From Rhodococcus erythropolis NBRC 15567 (GTDB lineage Bacteria; Actinomycetota; Actinomycetes; Mycobacteriales; Mycobacteriaceae): a stretch of 64,000 nucleotides of DNA. The stretch lies in NCBI RefSeq assembly GCF_001552595.1, contig NZ_BCRM01000011.1:124001-188000 (forward strand), read 5' to 3'. Below the pieces are notes generated by a model. That model saw only the letters and a program-made list of their open reading frames with translations, searched no databases and was not told the DNA's origin. Numbering within the stretch: the first letter of the stretch is position 1; the number at the start of each line of letters is the position of its first letter. The position numbers and the translations under genes are program-made. Positions 44,813 to 54,122 of the stretch are shown piece by piece.

Positions 44813-45163
44813 TCACGAAGATCTCAACGACATGAGCCCGAGGGCAGATGCGAGGTCGGCTTCACCATTGGGCATTGAGGAGTCGGAAGTTCTCATGGTG
44901 ATCAGCTGCGAGGTTCCCGGTGCAATTGCTTTAGCAAGAATTTCGGCCTGTGCGGGGAGTTTGGCCACCGACTCAGTTGGCAGTCCGAAAGTCAGTAGGT
45001 CGAAAAGAGTGCTGCGCAGACAGTTCAAGGAGTTGGCCGAACCGTTGACCGAGACCTGGACGATTCTGTCCTGCAACGGATTGCCGGTTAATGCACCGTC
45101 GGTGTCCCGAGCTGTGGGCCATGTCAGTGGTGAGGGACGAGCGTGCGTTGCGCTCGATGACAC
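44813..45163 (-). CDS. Possible hypothetical protein, 116 aa
   Basis: A minus-strand frame with a GTG start. The central part (QVSVNGSANSLNCLRSTLFDLLTFGLPTESVAKLPAQAEILAKAIAPG) looks protein-like and helical. No ribosome binding site, no family recognised, and a competing 112-aa frame lies on the other strand. It may be a remnant. Confidence 0.25.
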   Translation of the reverse strand: MSSSATHARPSPLTWPTARDTDGALTGNPLQDRIVQVSVNGSANSLNCLRSTLFDLLTFGLPTESVAKLPAQAEILAKAIAPGTSQLITMRTSDSSMPNGEADLASALGLMSLRSS

Positions 45164-45269
45164 GGATTGATCAGGTACGCAAATTCGCTTCGGGTGGTGG
45201 CCAGATCGAGCATGCCGTCGCGGTTGATCCGGTTTCTATGGCCCCCTGGCGACTCGCCTGCACCGGCGA

Positions 45270-46290
45270 AGTTCCGCTGCCACGCGCTGCAACATTCCAT
45301 CAAATACGCGTCGAGGGGTGGTATCTGCAGCTCCGTCGATCACGGCGGCCAGTACCTCATCGACCTCAAGGGGGACCGCCCACGTGACCCGCGGCGTTCA
45401 ACCACCGATTGTGTTGAACCCTCGGTAAAGAGGCCGCGAAAGCGGGCTGGGGACACGCCGGTGATCACGGCTCAGCGGAATCCGCCTGCAGAGCACAAGT
45501 TACGAAGGCAACTACGTCATTGTCGACGTTCATTGGGAATCTGAATTCCCAGCCGAGCGTCTGGTGTGGTTCGACGCACCCCGCAGCCCGGGTTCTACGA
45601 TCATCGTGCACCGCTAGTGATCGGACATCTGGCGCACCGACCGCCAACTCGCCGTCTCGGACGACCCCGAGGCTGATCTGCAGGTTACCCTAGGGGGACC
45701 GCTGCCCTTGAGAGTCGTTGTGGTACAACGTGAACGACCGGGACTTAGGGGAATCCTCGTCTGGTGTCTAGCTTTGCATTGAATGGTGCCATGCGCAACG
45801 ATTGTCGGTACATTGCCAACATAGGCGGTTCGTGGAATTCGATGACGTTGTGCACTCACGAAGTTCGAGACCGTCGGGCACCGGCCACTTCGATAATCCT
45901 GAATCCCGCCGACTCGGAGGGTGTCGAACTTTCACGCCGCCAGGACGGCACACCGGACTCAGTTCGTCGCTTTCGGTGGATCGGGCAGATACAAGGCTGT
46001 GGCCACTGGATATGACCGTCTCAACGGCGGTTCCTGAGGGCGCGGGTTTCTTTATTTGGACCCGACCGCGTTGGCCATGGCCAACGACAACGAGATTCGC
46101 ATGGTGGTCGGATCGGTTGGTCACGACTTCAATCGCAATAAGTTCCGTGCACGCTGCGGGCGGCGTTTTCGCTGGACTGCTCCAAGCCCACGGGCATCGC
46201 CGAGGTGGCCTTCAAGACCGCGGCCCCTCAACTGGCCACCGCCCCGACTCTCGCACAAGAGTCGGGGCGGCATGAGGAAGACGATTAACC
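45270..46290 (+). pseudogene. Decayed coding remnants
   Basis: Protein-like segments appear in shifting plus-strand frames broken by stops: YVIVDVHWESEFPAERLVWF ending in a stop near 45617; DIWRTDRQLAVSDDPEADLQ near 45625-45685; FVAFGGSGRYKAVATGYDRL ending near 46039; LDPTALAMANDNEIRMVVG near 46055-46115; and LDCSKPTGIAEVAFKTAAP near 46170-46225. Frame changes and stops between them suggest one or more inactivated genes. The parent family could not be named. Confidence 0.4.
46239..46270. terminator. Hairpin beside the island membrane-protein gene
   Basis: CCGCCCCGACTCT, a 6-nt loop and a perfect 13-bp right arm, 14 nt after the stop of the minus-strand membrane protein gene. No T-run on either side, so its strength is uncertain. 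Confidence 0.55.
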
Positions 46291-46872
46291 CGTCGGGCGA
46301 CGGTCAAGTGCGCGTCTCCGTCGCTCTGCCTGGTCCTCGGCAAATCGGTTTAGTTTGACGTGGTTGACAAGTTGGAATATTACTTGAATGCAGCCCAATA
46401 GGGACCAACAGAGTAGGGCGAACGGTATCGCGGCGATGGCCCAGACTGCTTGCCAGGGAAGCTCTGCCACCAGTGGCCAAGTGACGCACAAGGCAAGCGC
46501 CGTCAAACTGGCGAGCACCGCGACAATCACGACGATGATGTACGGCCTGAGCGTCCCAATCAGGCCACCCCGAACCTGGTTGAGCATGTCCCGGTATGCC
46601 TGACCGAAAACCCCAATGAGCACAGTCATTGCGGTCAATACGAGTGAGGCCAGACCGGCAGCGATACCCGATACGCCGCCGTAGACGCCTGCCATGGCGT
46701 CAGAAACGGTGCCACTTAGCGCTGGTGCCAGTCCTATGGCGACCCCGAGGGGTATGCCCATATAGAAGTCCCAAGACAAAAGGATCGAACCCACCGACGA
46801 AGTTGACGCACGTCGCCAGACTCGAACGGGCCAGCGCGGCGGTGCGCTAGGTACTGGTGTCGCGTTCACCAC
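46285..46872 (-). CDS. Four-helix membrane protein, unknown function
   Basis: Protein of 195 aa with four hydrophobic segments: FYMGIPLGVAIGLAPALSG, GIAAGLASLVLTAMTVLIGVF, PYIIVVIVAVLASLTALALC and AVWAIAAIPFALLCWSLLG, then an Arg-rich tail (RRRRALDRR). No family recognised. It overlaps the upstream 287-aa gene by 26 nt, so the pair is co-translated. A soluble protein paired with a small four-helix membrane protein is the layout of several membrane-acting phage defence systems (RexAB, Kiwa), though no sequence match to them is claimed. Confidence 0.65.
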   Translation of the reverse strand: MVNATPVPSAPPRWPVRVWRRASTSSVGSILLSWDFYMGIPLGVAIGLAPALSGTVSDAMAGVYGGVSGIAAGLASLVLTAMTVLIGVFGQAYRDMLNQVRGGLIGTLRPYIIVVIVAVLASLTALALCVTWPLVAELPWQAVWAIAAIPFALLCWSLLGCIQVIFQLVNHVKLNRFAEDQAERRRRALDRRPTG

Positions 46873-47710
46873 TCACAGTCTCCTCGCTAGCCGCTGTCCG
46901 CACCAGATGACTGCGGAGAGTCGATTGGTCGACTTCACCGTTTTCCTGTGCCACTAGTTCGTCATTCAACTCCTCGACACCGACACTTGTGTTGAAAGTG
47001 CTTTGGTGCTCGCCATTCTCATCCTCACGCACGCCCGTGTATCGCGCATCGCCGTATCCGCGGTCGATATGGATCTGCGTCTCTGTCAAGAATTGCGAGT
47101 TCATGTTGATCCCACGGTCGCTTTCCATCTCTACCCGCACGGTCTCGGCCTCGGCGGCCTCCATCATTTCTTTGAGGTCGTGGACACCCTGCCAGTTGGG
47201 ATTTGGCTCCTTCACAACCAGGCTTACGCGCGTTACCCGCTTCACTGTGCGTAGCCATTCCTGAAGGTTGCGCGTGCCCTGACGACTTTCAATGGACCAA
47301 ATCGTGTCCTTCTCTTTGCGCCCGTTGTTGAGCATCAGAGTCAGCGCTCGAATCACGGCGTCAACCGTGATGTCGGGCTTGCGATCCTGAATGTAACCGA
47401 GACGTCTGTCGAGGTGGATTGCAAATGTGGTCGTCAAGCCTCGCGCAATCGGTTCGTCGAGGAAATCCTTCTCGTCGTCATCCCACAGTTCAGCAATACC
47501 ACTATGGCCCGAGAATCCGATTCGCCCCGTGAGTACGTCATCCACAACCTCGGTTCGCCCAACCCGCCATTCGCGCTTATAACTCTCGACCCGCGCCCCG
47601 CGTCGTATGGTCTCCTCGATCTCGTCTCTCGGGGTGCTGAACAGTGACTCGCTCATCGGCGGGACGAGCCTGATCGGGTAGACGCGTCCTTTGCGGGGCT
47701 TTGTAGACAT
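46847..47710 (-). CDS. Hypothetical soluble protein, 287 aa, partner of the four-helix membrane protein
   Basis: Not recognised. Basic N-terminus (MSTKPRKGRVYPIRL), then alpha/beta regions with GRIGFSGHSGIAELWDDDEKDFLD, FAIHLDRRLGYIQDRKPD, VIRALTLMLNNG and LRTVKRVTRVSLVVKEPNPNWQG. The acidic C-terminal tail is Glu/Asp/Ser/Thr-rich. No signal peptide or membrane segment. It overlaps the downstream membrane-protein gene by 26 nt. First gene after the terminator of tRNA-Arg, so it marks the right edge of the island. Confidence 0.65.
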   Translation of the reverse strand: MSTKPRKGRVYPIRLVPPMSESLFSTPRDEIEETIRRGARVESYKREWRVGRTEVVDDVLTGRIGFSGHSGIAELWDDDEKDFLDEPIARGLTTTFAIHLDRRLGYIQDRKPDITVDAVIRALTLMLNNGRKEKDTIWSIESRQGTRNLQEWLRTVKRVTRVSLVVKEPNPNWQGVHDLKEMMEAAEAETVRVEMESDRGINMNSQFLTETQIHIDRGYGDARYTGVREDENGEHQSTFNTSVGVEELNDELVAQENGEVDQSTLRSHLVRTAASEETVSGERDTST

Positions 47711-47840
47711 GCGCAGAACTTATCTCGTCGCATTAAGTATCCCGACCAGATGGTGGGTTTTTCGTCGAACGGGCCACAGGTCCTAATTCATAACTGCTAT
47801 CGAATTGCCGTAGCGGCGTAGGCCGCCCATGGCCAAAACA

Positions 47841-47877
47841 CCACCGCCCCGGCCTCATTCGAGGACCGGGGCGGTGG
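47841..47877 (-). terminator. Terminator downstream of tRNA-Arg
   Basis: CCACCGCCCCGG, an inner stem CCTC/GAGG and a perfect outer right arm. On the minus strand it is followed by TGTTTTGG. It lies 71 nt after the 3' end of tRNA-Arg. Confidence 0.75.
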
Positions 47878-47947
47878 CGAATATGCAGATGGCTTAGGGA
47901 CAATCAGGGAACGAAACCCTCAAAAAATGCCTTGACCTGCGTCTTCG

Positions 47948-48023
47948 TGGTGCCCCCGGCAGGATTCGAACCTGCGACCTTTCGCTCCGGAGGCGAACGC
48001 TCTATCCCCTGAGCTACGGGGGC
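47948..48023 (-). tRNA. tRNA-Arg (CCG)
   Basis: A 76-nt gene including encoded CCA. Acceptor GCCCCCG/CGGGGGC with A73, D arm TAGCTCAGGGGATAGAGC, anticodon stem TTCGC/GCGAA with loop CTCCGGA (anticodon CCG, reads CGG), and T arm GCAGG-TTCGAAT-CCTGC. Its 3' end faces the island at 42441-47835, the side where integrative elements usually insert. Confidence 0.95.
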
Positions 48024-48266
48024 GCACCGAATACTCGGTGTGCCGATTGGGCTGCGTTAGCGTAGCGCATCACGGGGGGACAAGACCAAACCGGCACCCG
48101 TCTCGGCATGGCGTCGTCGCGGGAGGCAGTCGAGGATGCGGCCGGGGACCATGGTCGTCGAATCATCTGTACCGACTGACTCGGATGCTTTTTACGCCTA
48201 GGCTCGGCTCTGAGCACAGGCTCGGGCGGACTGCTCGGGCACCCTCGTGAGGTACGGGAGTCGTTG

Positions 48267-50636
48267 ATGACCGATCACCACTATTCCGAAGACCAGCTCG
48301 CGCTCGACCTGAAGTGGTGGGCAGCGGCCAACTACCTGACCGTTGCGCAGATCTATCTGAAAGACAACACGCTTCTGCGGGAACCGTTGCGAGCCGAGCA
48401 CATCAAGCCTCGACTGCTCGGGCACTGGGGGACCAGCCCTGGCCTGTCGATGATCTACACGCTCCTCAATCGGCACATCGTCGCCACTGATGCCGACTGG
48501 CTGTACGTCACCGGCCCGGGGCACGGCGGCCCGGCGCTGGTCGCGTCGACGTATCTCGAGGGAACGTATTCGGAGATCTATCCGGAAGTCTCGGACGACG
48601 CCGAGGGTATCCACCGGATGTGTCGGCGGTTCTCGGCTCCCGGCGGAGTGCCCAGCCATGTGAGTGTGCAGACACCCGGAAGCATCCATGAAGGAGGCGA
48701 GCTCGGCTACGCCCTTGCACATGCGGCCGGCGCTGCCTTCGATCATCCGAACCTCGTGGTGGCCTGTGTGATCGGCGACGGCGAAGCGGAGACCGGGCCG
48801 TTGTCCGGCTCGTGGAAGCTCCCGGCGTTCCTCAATCCACGACGCGACGGCGCGGTGTTGCCGATCCTGCACGTGAACGGCGCCAAGATCGCGGGCCCGA
48901 CCGTGTACGGGCGCAGCAGCGACGAAGACATTCAGGCCTACCTCGGCGGCCAGGGGTGGGCGCCGATCGTCGTCTCCGGTGACGACCCCGACGTCGTGTT
49001 TCCTCAGTTGTATCAAGCGATCTCGCAGGCACACGAGAAGATCCGCGAGATGCAGGGTGCCGCACGCCGCGGCGACGAGTGGACGGGCTCGTGGCCGGCA
49101 ATCGTCTTGCGGACGCCGAAAGGATGGACCGGTCCACACACCGTCGACGGAATCTTGGTCGAGGGCACACATCGTGCGCACCAGGTACCATTGTCCGGCG
49201 TGCGAACCAACGAATCGCATCTGCGGCAACTCGAAGAGTGGATGCGGTCGTACCGTCCGGACGAGTTGTTCGACGCCAACGGATCACTCGTCGCGGACCT
49301 GGCGGCGCTCTCGCCGGCGGGGGACAAGCGCATGGGGAGCACTCCCTACGCGAACGGTGGACGACTTCGAGTCGATCTCCCGATGCCGCCGCTCGAAAAG
49401 TATGCGCTTCCCATCCAATCCCCGGGTTCGACCTTCCACGAGACGACGCGAGTGCTCGGCGAGCTTCTGCGCGACATCTACGCCGCCACGGAAACCGAGG
49501 ACAGCGGCGGGATCTTCCGACTCTTCTGTCCGGACGAGACGTCGAGCAATCGCCTCGGCGCCGTGTTCGAGACAACCGACCGCTGCTGGCAACTGCCGAT
49601 CACCGACTACGACGACGGGCTGTCCGCGGACGGTCGTGTCATGGAGGTCCTCAGCGAGCACCTCTGCGAGGGGTGGCTCGAGGGTTATCTGTTGTCCGGT
49701 CGACACGGGATGTTCGCGAGCTACGAAGCATTTGCGATGGTGAGTGTGTCGATGCTCATCCAGCACGCCAAGTGGCTCCAACATGCCGTCGACCTGCCGT
49801 GGCGGGCGTCCGTCGCTTCGCTCAACGTGCTGCTGACCAGTACATGCTGGCGCAACGATCACAACGGATTCAGTCATCAGGGCCCCGGCATGATCGACGC
49901 CGTTATTCCCTTGGCACCCAGTGTGATCCGCGTGTGGCTGCCGCCGGATTCCAACACCTTGCTCTCGATCTCGGATCACTGCCTGCGTAGTACCGACCAC
50001 GTCAACCTGATAGTCGTGGACAAGCAACCGCATCTGCAGTACCTCACGCTCGAGCAAGCGCACGAGCACTGTGCGGCGGGCGCTTCGGTCTGGGAATGGG
50101 CCGGAACCGAGGCTCGCGGACAGGAACCGGACGTGGTCCTGGCCGCTGCGGGAGATGTGCCGACGCAGGAGATCCTGGCTGCTGCACAGTTGCTGCGCGA
50201 TCACACGCCAGAACTGATCACCCGCGTCGTCAACGTCGTCGATCTGATGGCCTTGCTGACGCCAACCGAGCATCCCCACGGATTTGGGGAGCGTGTCTTC
50301 CTCGATTTGTTCACCGCGCAGACCGACGTCGTGTTCGCATTCCACGGATACTCGCGTGCGGTGCACGAACTGATTCACGGGCGTCCGAGTCCCGAACGCT
50401 TCCACGTTCGCGGATTCAGTGAACAGGGAACAACCACAACACCGTTCGACATGGTTGTCCTCAACAAGATGAGCCGCTACCACCTGGTGATCGAGGCGCT
50501 ACGACGCTCCAAGCGTCGGCCGGCCGGGGCGTCCGAGTTGGCGGAGTTCTGCCGGACACAGCTCGAAAAGCACTCGCGTTACATCGTCGAGCACCTCGAA
50601 GACATGCCGGAGGTAGAAAACTGGACCTGGTCCTGA
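48267..50636 (+). CDS. xfp: Xylulose-5-phosphate/fructose-6-phosphate phosphoketolase
   Basis: Protein of 789 aa, full family length, thiamine diphosphate enzyme. Signatures: EHIKPRLLGHWGTSPGLSMIY, YVTGPGHGGPALVASTYLEGTYSE, FSAPGGVPSHVSVQTPGSIHEGGELGY, CVIGDGEAETGPLSGSW (ThDP site), NGAKIAGPTVYGR, and PDETSSNRLGAVFE with HNGFSHQGPGM. It splits X5P (or F6P) with phosphate to acetyl-P plus G3P (or E4P). ATG 48267 is preferred over a TTG one codon earlier; GGGAG lies upstream. Monocistronic, next to tRNA-Arg on the opposite strand. Confidence 0.95.
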   Translation: MTDHHYSEDQLALDLKWWAAANYLTVAQIYLKDNTLLREPLRAEHIKPRLLGHWGTSPGLSMIYTLLNRHIVATDADWLYVTGPGHGGPALVASTYLEGTYSEIYPEVSDDAEGIHRMCRRFSAPGGVPSHVSVQTPGSIHEGGELGYALAHAAGAAFDHPNLVVACVIGDGEAETGPLSGSWKLPAFLNPRRDGAVLPILHVNGAKIAGPTVYGRSSDEDIQAYLGGQGWAPIVVSGDDPDVVFPQLYQAISQAHEKIREMQGAARRGDEWTGSWPAIVLRTPKGWTGPHTVDGILVEGTHRAHQVPLSGVRTNESHLRQLEEWMRSYRPDELFDANGSLVADLAALSPAGDKRMGSTPYANGGRLRVDLPMPPLEKYALPIQSPGSTFHETTRVLGELLRDIYAATETEDSGGIFRLFCPDETSSNRLGAVFETTDRCWQLPITDYDDGLSADGRVMEVLSEHLCEGWLEGYLLSGRHGMFASYEAFAMVSVSMLIQHAKWLQHAVDLPWRASVASLNVLLTSTCWRNDHNGFSHQGPGMIDAVIPLAPSVIRVWLPPDSNTLLSISDHCLRSTDHVNLIVVDKQPHLQYLTLEQAHEHCAAGASVWEWAGTEARGQEPDVVLAAAGDVPTQEILAAAQLLRDHTPELITRVVNVVDLMALLTPTEHPHGFGERVFLDLFTAQTDVVFAFHGYSRAVHELIHGRPSPERFHVRGFSEQGTTTTPFDMVVLNKMSRYHLVIEALRRSKRRPAGASELAEFCRTQLEKHSRYIVEHLEDMPEVENWTWS

Positions 50637-50650
50637 AATTCAGGACCAGG
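50626..50650. terminator. Hairpin at the xfp end
   Basis: CCTGGTCCTGA, loop AAT, and a perfect 11-bp right arm; the left arm contains the xfp stop codon. No T-run follows. A CAGTG short repeat tract lies at about 50682-50700. Confidence 0.6.
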
Positions 50651-50701
50651 CCCAGTTGGGTCTGAACATTCTCGGTTCAGCTCAGTGCAGTGCAGTGCAG
50701 T

Positions 50702-51433
50702 TCAGTTCATGGGCAGCGGCACTGCGCCGCGAGCTGCCAACATGTCGGTCATCAGCTTGGACTCGCTCTGCTGCGTGTTGACCATGGTCTGCGCCAGGCT
50801 GCGCACCGGACCCTCGGTGGCGTCGGCAGCTGCGTACTCCATCATCGGAAGCCCACCTTCGTGGTGACGAAGCATCAACTGCAGGAACAAGGTGTCGAGT
50901 TGCAGGCCTTCCGCCGCGCGGAGAGCCGCGAGGTCCTCGGGGGACGCCATGCCGGGCATGGTGTCGACCGGGCCGGAATGAGCCATGTCCATCGTGGCCG
51001 AAGTCCCGTGCGATCCGTGGCCGGAGCCCGAATCCGACGACATCCACTCCATGTACGGCCCCACCTTGGACAGCGGCTGATCCCACATGGTCAGCCACGC
51101 CTGCATTTGACCGAGCTGGTTCTGCTGCGTGGTCAAGATGTCGAACGCCAGCGTGCGCACATCGTTGTCGGTTGACTTCGTCAGGGCGATGGACGCCATG
51201 TCGACTGCCTGGCTGTGGTGCACGCTCATGTCCTGAGCGAAGCCCACGTCCACCGAATCCGATGCCGGAACGGTCAGTGACGACTTCGCATCGGGTCCGA
51301 GGAGGTTGGTCAGTGCGCCGAGGGCAAAACCGACGGCGATCGCGCCGATCAGACCGATGATCAGCAGTGCGGTGCGCTGACTCGGCTTCGAAGGCTGATC
51401 GGTGGTCTCTGAACTATTCACCGGACTATCCAC
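50702..51433 (-). CDS. DUF305 membrane-anchored protein
   Basis: Protein of 243 aa. A short cytoplasmic tail precedes one membrane helix (TALLIIGLIGAIAVGFALGALTNLLG), then an exported helical DUF305 domain. It has the His/Met-rich pairs DMSVHHSQAVDMASIAL and QLMLRHHEGGLPMMEYA, separated by a His/Met-rich linker (SGHGSHGTSATMDMAHSG). Such motifs suggest metal (copper) binding, not proven. The start GTG overlaps the DUF3105 stop by 8 nt. Confidence 0.87.
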   Translation of the reverse strand: MDSPVNSSETTDQPSKPSQRTALLIIGLIGAIAVGFALGALTNLLGPDAKSSLTVPASDSVDVGFAQDMSVHHSQAVDMASIALTKSTDNDVRTLAFDILTTQQNQLGQMQAWLTMWDQPLSKVGPYMEWMSSDSGSGHGSHGTSATMDMAHSGPVDTMPGMASPEDLAALRAAEGLQLDTLFLQLMLRHHEGGLPMMEYAAADATEGPVRSLAQTMVNTQQSESKLMTDMLAARGAVPLPMN

Positions 51434-52253
51434 CGGCGGGAATCTGCTCGTCGGTGGCCGGGGTAGCGCCCGTGCCGTCCATCTGGATGGCGTCGGCGCC
51501 CGGAGGCGTCGGATCGAACGGCGACGTCGACGGGGTGAACAGCGGGTTGGTGCAGCTCGCTCCGACCTCGGGGTAGACGTTCGGGTTCTGGTTCAACGCG
51601 GTGATGAACTGATCGATGCGATCGTCGTCGGCCTTGTCGATCTCGAGGCGATGGCCCCACGACTGCAGAGAAATGGGGCTGCTCTGGCCGGGGAACGGCG
51701 ACATCAGCATGTAGGACTTGCCGTTGACGCGTCCGGCGAGGCTGTCGATCTGGTCCTGGTCGACGAGATCGGGGTTGTACGTGATCCAGATGGCGCCGTG
51801 CTCGAGCGAGTGGACGGCGTTCTCGGTGCGAATCGGGTCGGCGTACACGGTTCCGGTGCAGTTCGCCCAGGTGGCGTCGTGCGGGCCACCGAACGGCGGA
51901 GTCTGGTCGTACGCCACGCGCTGAGTGGAATCGACGTGCTGGCCGGCCGGGTACTCGATCTTGAGGACGCCGTCGATCTTGTCGGACGGATCCTTGTTCT
52001 CGGAGCTGTACTTGTACGGCTCGAGGGCCTGCCGCTCCTCGACCTTGGGCCACAGATTGATACCGAGCACGGCGATGAGTGCGAGCACAGCCACACCGGC
52101 GCCGATCGACAGCCAGGGGATCTGGCGGGGAGCGGGGACGCCGCCCTTACCCTTCTTGGCCGGCCGACTGTTCTTGTTGGCGGCCTTGATGGCCTTGGCT
52201 GATTTGGCCCCGGAGTTCTTGTTGGGACCGCGACTATCGGAACCGCTTGGCAT
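51426..52253 (-). CDS. DUF3105 membrane-anchored protein
   Basis: Protein of 275 aa. A Lys/Ala/Asn-rich basic cytoplasmic tail (about 40 residues), one membrane helix (LSIGAGVAVLALIAVLGINLW) and an external DUF3105 domain with PPFGGPHDATWANCTG, NAVHSLEHGAIWITYNPDL, LMSPFPGQSSPISLQSWGHRLEID and an ASCTNPLFTPS segment. His and Cys residues are conserved. It forms a pair with the DUF305 gene; both are exported and may act in copper or redox handling (inference). An open frame continues far upstream, antisense to argS, but is a shadow. Confidence 0.85.
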   Translation of the reverse strand: MPSGSDSRGPNKNSGAKSAKAIKAANKNSRPAKKGKGGVPAPRQIPWLSIGAGVAVLALIAVLGINLWPKVEERQALEPYKYSSENKDPSDKIDGVLKIEYPAGQHVDSTQRVAYDQTPPFGGPHDATWANCTGTVYADPIRTENAVHSLEHGAIWITYNPDLVDQDQIDSLAGRVNGKSYMLMSPFPGQSSPISLQSWGHRLEIDKADDDRIDQFITALNQNPNVYPEVGASCTNPLFTPSTSPFDPTPPGADAIQMDGTGATPATDEQIPAGG

Positions 52254-52369
52254 CGATTGGGCTCTTTCGGTGTGTGGGCTTGAGGTGTGGCGCGCCCGCG
52301 CACGAAGGTACGCGGTGGTAGCTCGGGCATTACCACTGTACTTTCCGAGTCTGAGGGCAAACTTTGAGA

Positions 52370-52388
52370 GTGGCGTGCGACACGCCAC
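52370..52388. promoter_or_regulatory. 8-bp inverted repeat between DUF3105 gene and argS
   Basis: GTGGCGTG-CGA-CACGCCAC is perfect and lies 82 nt before argS in the 216-nt divergent gap. It may be a regulator site for the amino-acid operon or the DUF3105 pair. Confidence 0.35.
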
Positions 52389-52455
52389 AGCGGCCCCGCG
52401 CACGTTCACGGAGAGCGAGGCGTGAGGCGAGTCTCCACTTCCGGTGTGCAGGCAA

Positions 52456-52461
52456 TAGGAT
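52456..52461 (+). promoter_or_regulatory. Candidate -10 box for a leaderless argS transcript
   Basis: TAGGAT lies 8 nt before the argS GTG. There is no ribosome binding site in the gap, which fits leaderless initiation common in actinobacteria. Confidence 0.35.
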
Positions 52462-52469
52462 GAATACCT

Positions 52470-54122
52470 GTGACTCCAGCTGACCTTGCCGAACTGCTCC
52501 GCGGAACCGCAGCGAGCGTCCTTGCCGATCGTGGCCTCGACGTATCCGTGCTGCCCGAAACCCTTACCGTCGAGCGACCACGCAACCCCGAGCACGGCGA
52601 TTACGCCACCAACATTGCCATGCAGGTAGCCAAGAAGGTCGGCACTAATCCCCGCGAGCTGGCGGGCTGGATCGCCGAAGCCCTCACCGCTGCCGACGGA
52701 ATCGAATCCGCCGAGATCGCCGGACCCGGCTTCCTCAACATTCGGTTGGACAAGGACGCCCAGGGCGCGATCGTCGTGTCGGTTCTCGAAGCCGGTGCGT
52801 CGTACGGCTCGGGTGACTCTCTCGCCGGCAAGAAGATCAACCTCGAATTCGTCTCGGCCAACCCCACCGGACCGATTCACCTCGGTGGAACCCGTTGGGC
52901 TGCAGTCGGAGACGCGCTCGGACGCATTCTGTCCGCGCAGGGTGGATTGGTCACACGTGAGTACTACTTCAACGATCACGGTGCCCAGATCGACCGCTTC
53001 TCGCGTTCGCTGATCGCTGCAGCGAAGGGTGAACCTGCTCCGGAAGACGGTTACGCCGGTGCATACATCGCCGACATCGCCGCCTCGGTTCTGAAGCAGC
53101 GTCCCGACGTCATGGAGCTGCCCGCCGACGAGCAGCAGGAAACCTTCCGCGCCATCGGCGTCGAATTGATGTTCACGCACATCAAGCAGACCCTCCACGA
53201 CTTCGGCGTCGACTTCGACGTCTACTTCCACGAGAACTCGCTCTTCGAATCCGGTGCGGTCGAGAAGGCCGTCGAATCCCTCAAGGGTTCGGGCAACCTC
53301 TTCCACGAAGACGGTGCGTGGTGGCTCAAGAGCACCGACTACGGCGACGACAAGGACCGCGTCGTCATCAAGAGCGACGGCAACGCCGCCTACATCGCCG
53401 GTGACATCGCCTACTTCCAGAACAAGCGCGCCCGCGGGTTCGACCTCTGCATCTACATGCTCGGTGCCGACCATCACGGATACATCGGCCGTCTCAAGGC
53501 TGCCGCGGCCGCATTCGGCGACGATCCGGACACCGTCGAGGTGCTGATCGGCCAGATGGTCAACCTCGTCAAGGACGGCACTGCCGTCAAGATGAGCAAG
53601 CGCGCAGGCACCGTCATCACCCTCGACGACCTGGTCGAGGCAATCGGCGTCGACGCCTCGCGTTACGTCATGATCCGCTCGTCGGTCGACTCGAGCATCG
53701 ACATCGATCTCGACCTGTGGACCAAGACCAGCAGCGAGAACCCCGTCTACTACGTCCAGTACGCGCATGCACGCCTCTCGGCGATCGCCCGCAACGCCGC
53801 GGACCTCGGTCTGTCCGCCGACGCGAGCAACCTCGCCCTGCTCACCGTCGAGCAGGAGGGTGACCTCATCCGCACGATCGGCGAGTACCCACGCGTCGTG
53901 TCGAGCGCGGCGAATCTGCGTGAGCCGCACCGTATTGCCCGCTACCTCGAAGAACTCGCGGGTGCGTACCACCGCTTCTACGGCGCGTGCCGCATCCTTC
54001 CGCAAGGCGACGAAGACGCCACCGACGTGCACCGCGCGCGTCTGGCTCTCTGCGCCGCCACCCGACAGGTCCTGGCCAACGGCCTCGAACTGCTCGGCGT
54101 CACCGCACCGGAGCAGATGTGA
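52470..54122 (+). CDS. argS: Arginyl-tRNA synthetase
   Basis: Protein of 550 aa, class I. N-terminal Add-1 domain, then the HIGH-equivalent in [25 protein letters not shown] in [19 protein letters not shown], and a DALR anticodon-binding domain to the end. It charges tRNA-Arg. The start is GTG. First gene of the argS-lysA-hom-thrC-thrB run typical of actinobacteria; the stop overlaps lysA (GTGA). Confidence 0.96.
   Translation: MTPADLAELLRGTAASVLADRGLDVSVLPETLTVERPRNPEHGDYATNIAMQVAKKVGTNPRELAGWIAEALTAADGIESAEIAGPGFLNIRLDKDAQGAIVVSVLEAGASYGSGDSLAGKKINLEFVSANPTGPIHLGGTRWAAVGDALGRILSAQGGLVTREYYFNDHGAQIDRFSRSLIAAAKGEPAPEDGYAGAYIADIAASVLKQRPDVMELPADEQQETFRAIGVELMFTHIKQTLHDFGVDFDVYFHENSLFESGAVEKAVESLKGSGNLFHEDGAWWLKSTDYGDDKDRVVIKSDGNAAYIAGDIAYFQNKRARGFDLCIYMLGADHHGYIGRLKAAAAAFGDDPDTVEVLIGQMVNLVKDGTAVKMSKRAGTVITLDDLVEAIGVDASRYVMIRSSVDSSIDIDLDLWTKTSSENPVYYVQYAHARLSAIARNAADLGLSADASNLALLTVEQEGDLIRTIGEYPRVVSSAANLREPHRIARYLEELAGAYHRFYGACRILPQGDEDATDVHRARLALCAATRQVLANGLELLGVTAPEQM

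Larger units (their letters stand above)
44534..46284. other. 1.75-kb region with no intact recognised gene
   Basis: No frame in this stretch combines a good start, length and family motif. One 116-aa minus frame (44813-45163) is listed separately with low confidence, and broken coding remnants are listed at 45270-46290. The composition is mixed, with in-frame stops scattered through otherwise protein-like stretches. Confidence 0.5.

Noticed and set aside
46285..47710. Naming the island pair as Kiwa or RexAB
   Set aside because: Only the layout is alike. Gene order differs from Kiwa (membrane gene first there), and no conserved motif of KwaB or RexA could be matched by eye.
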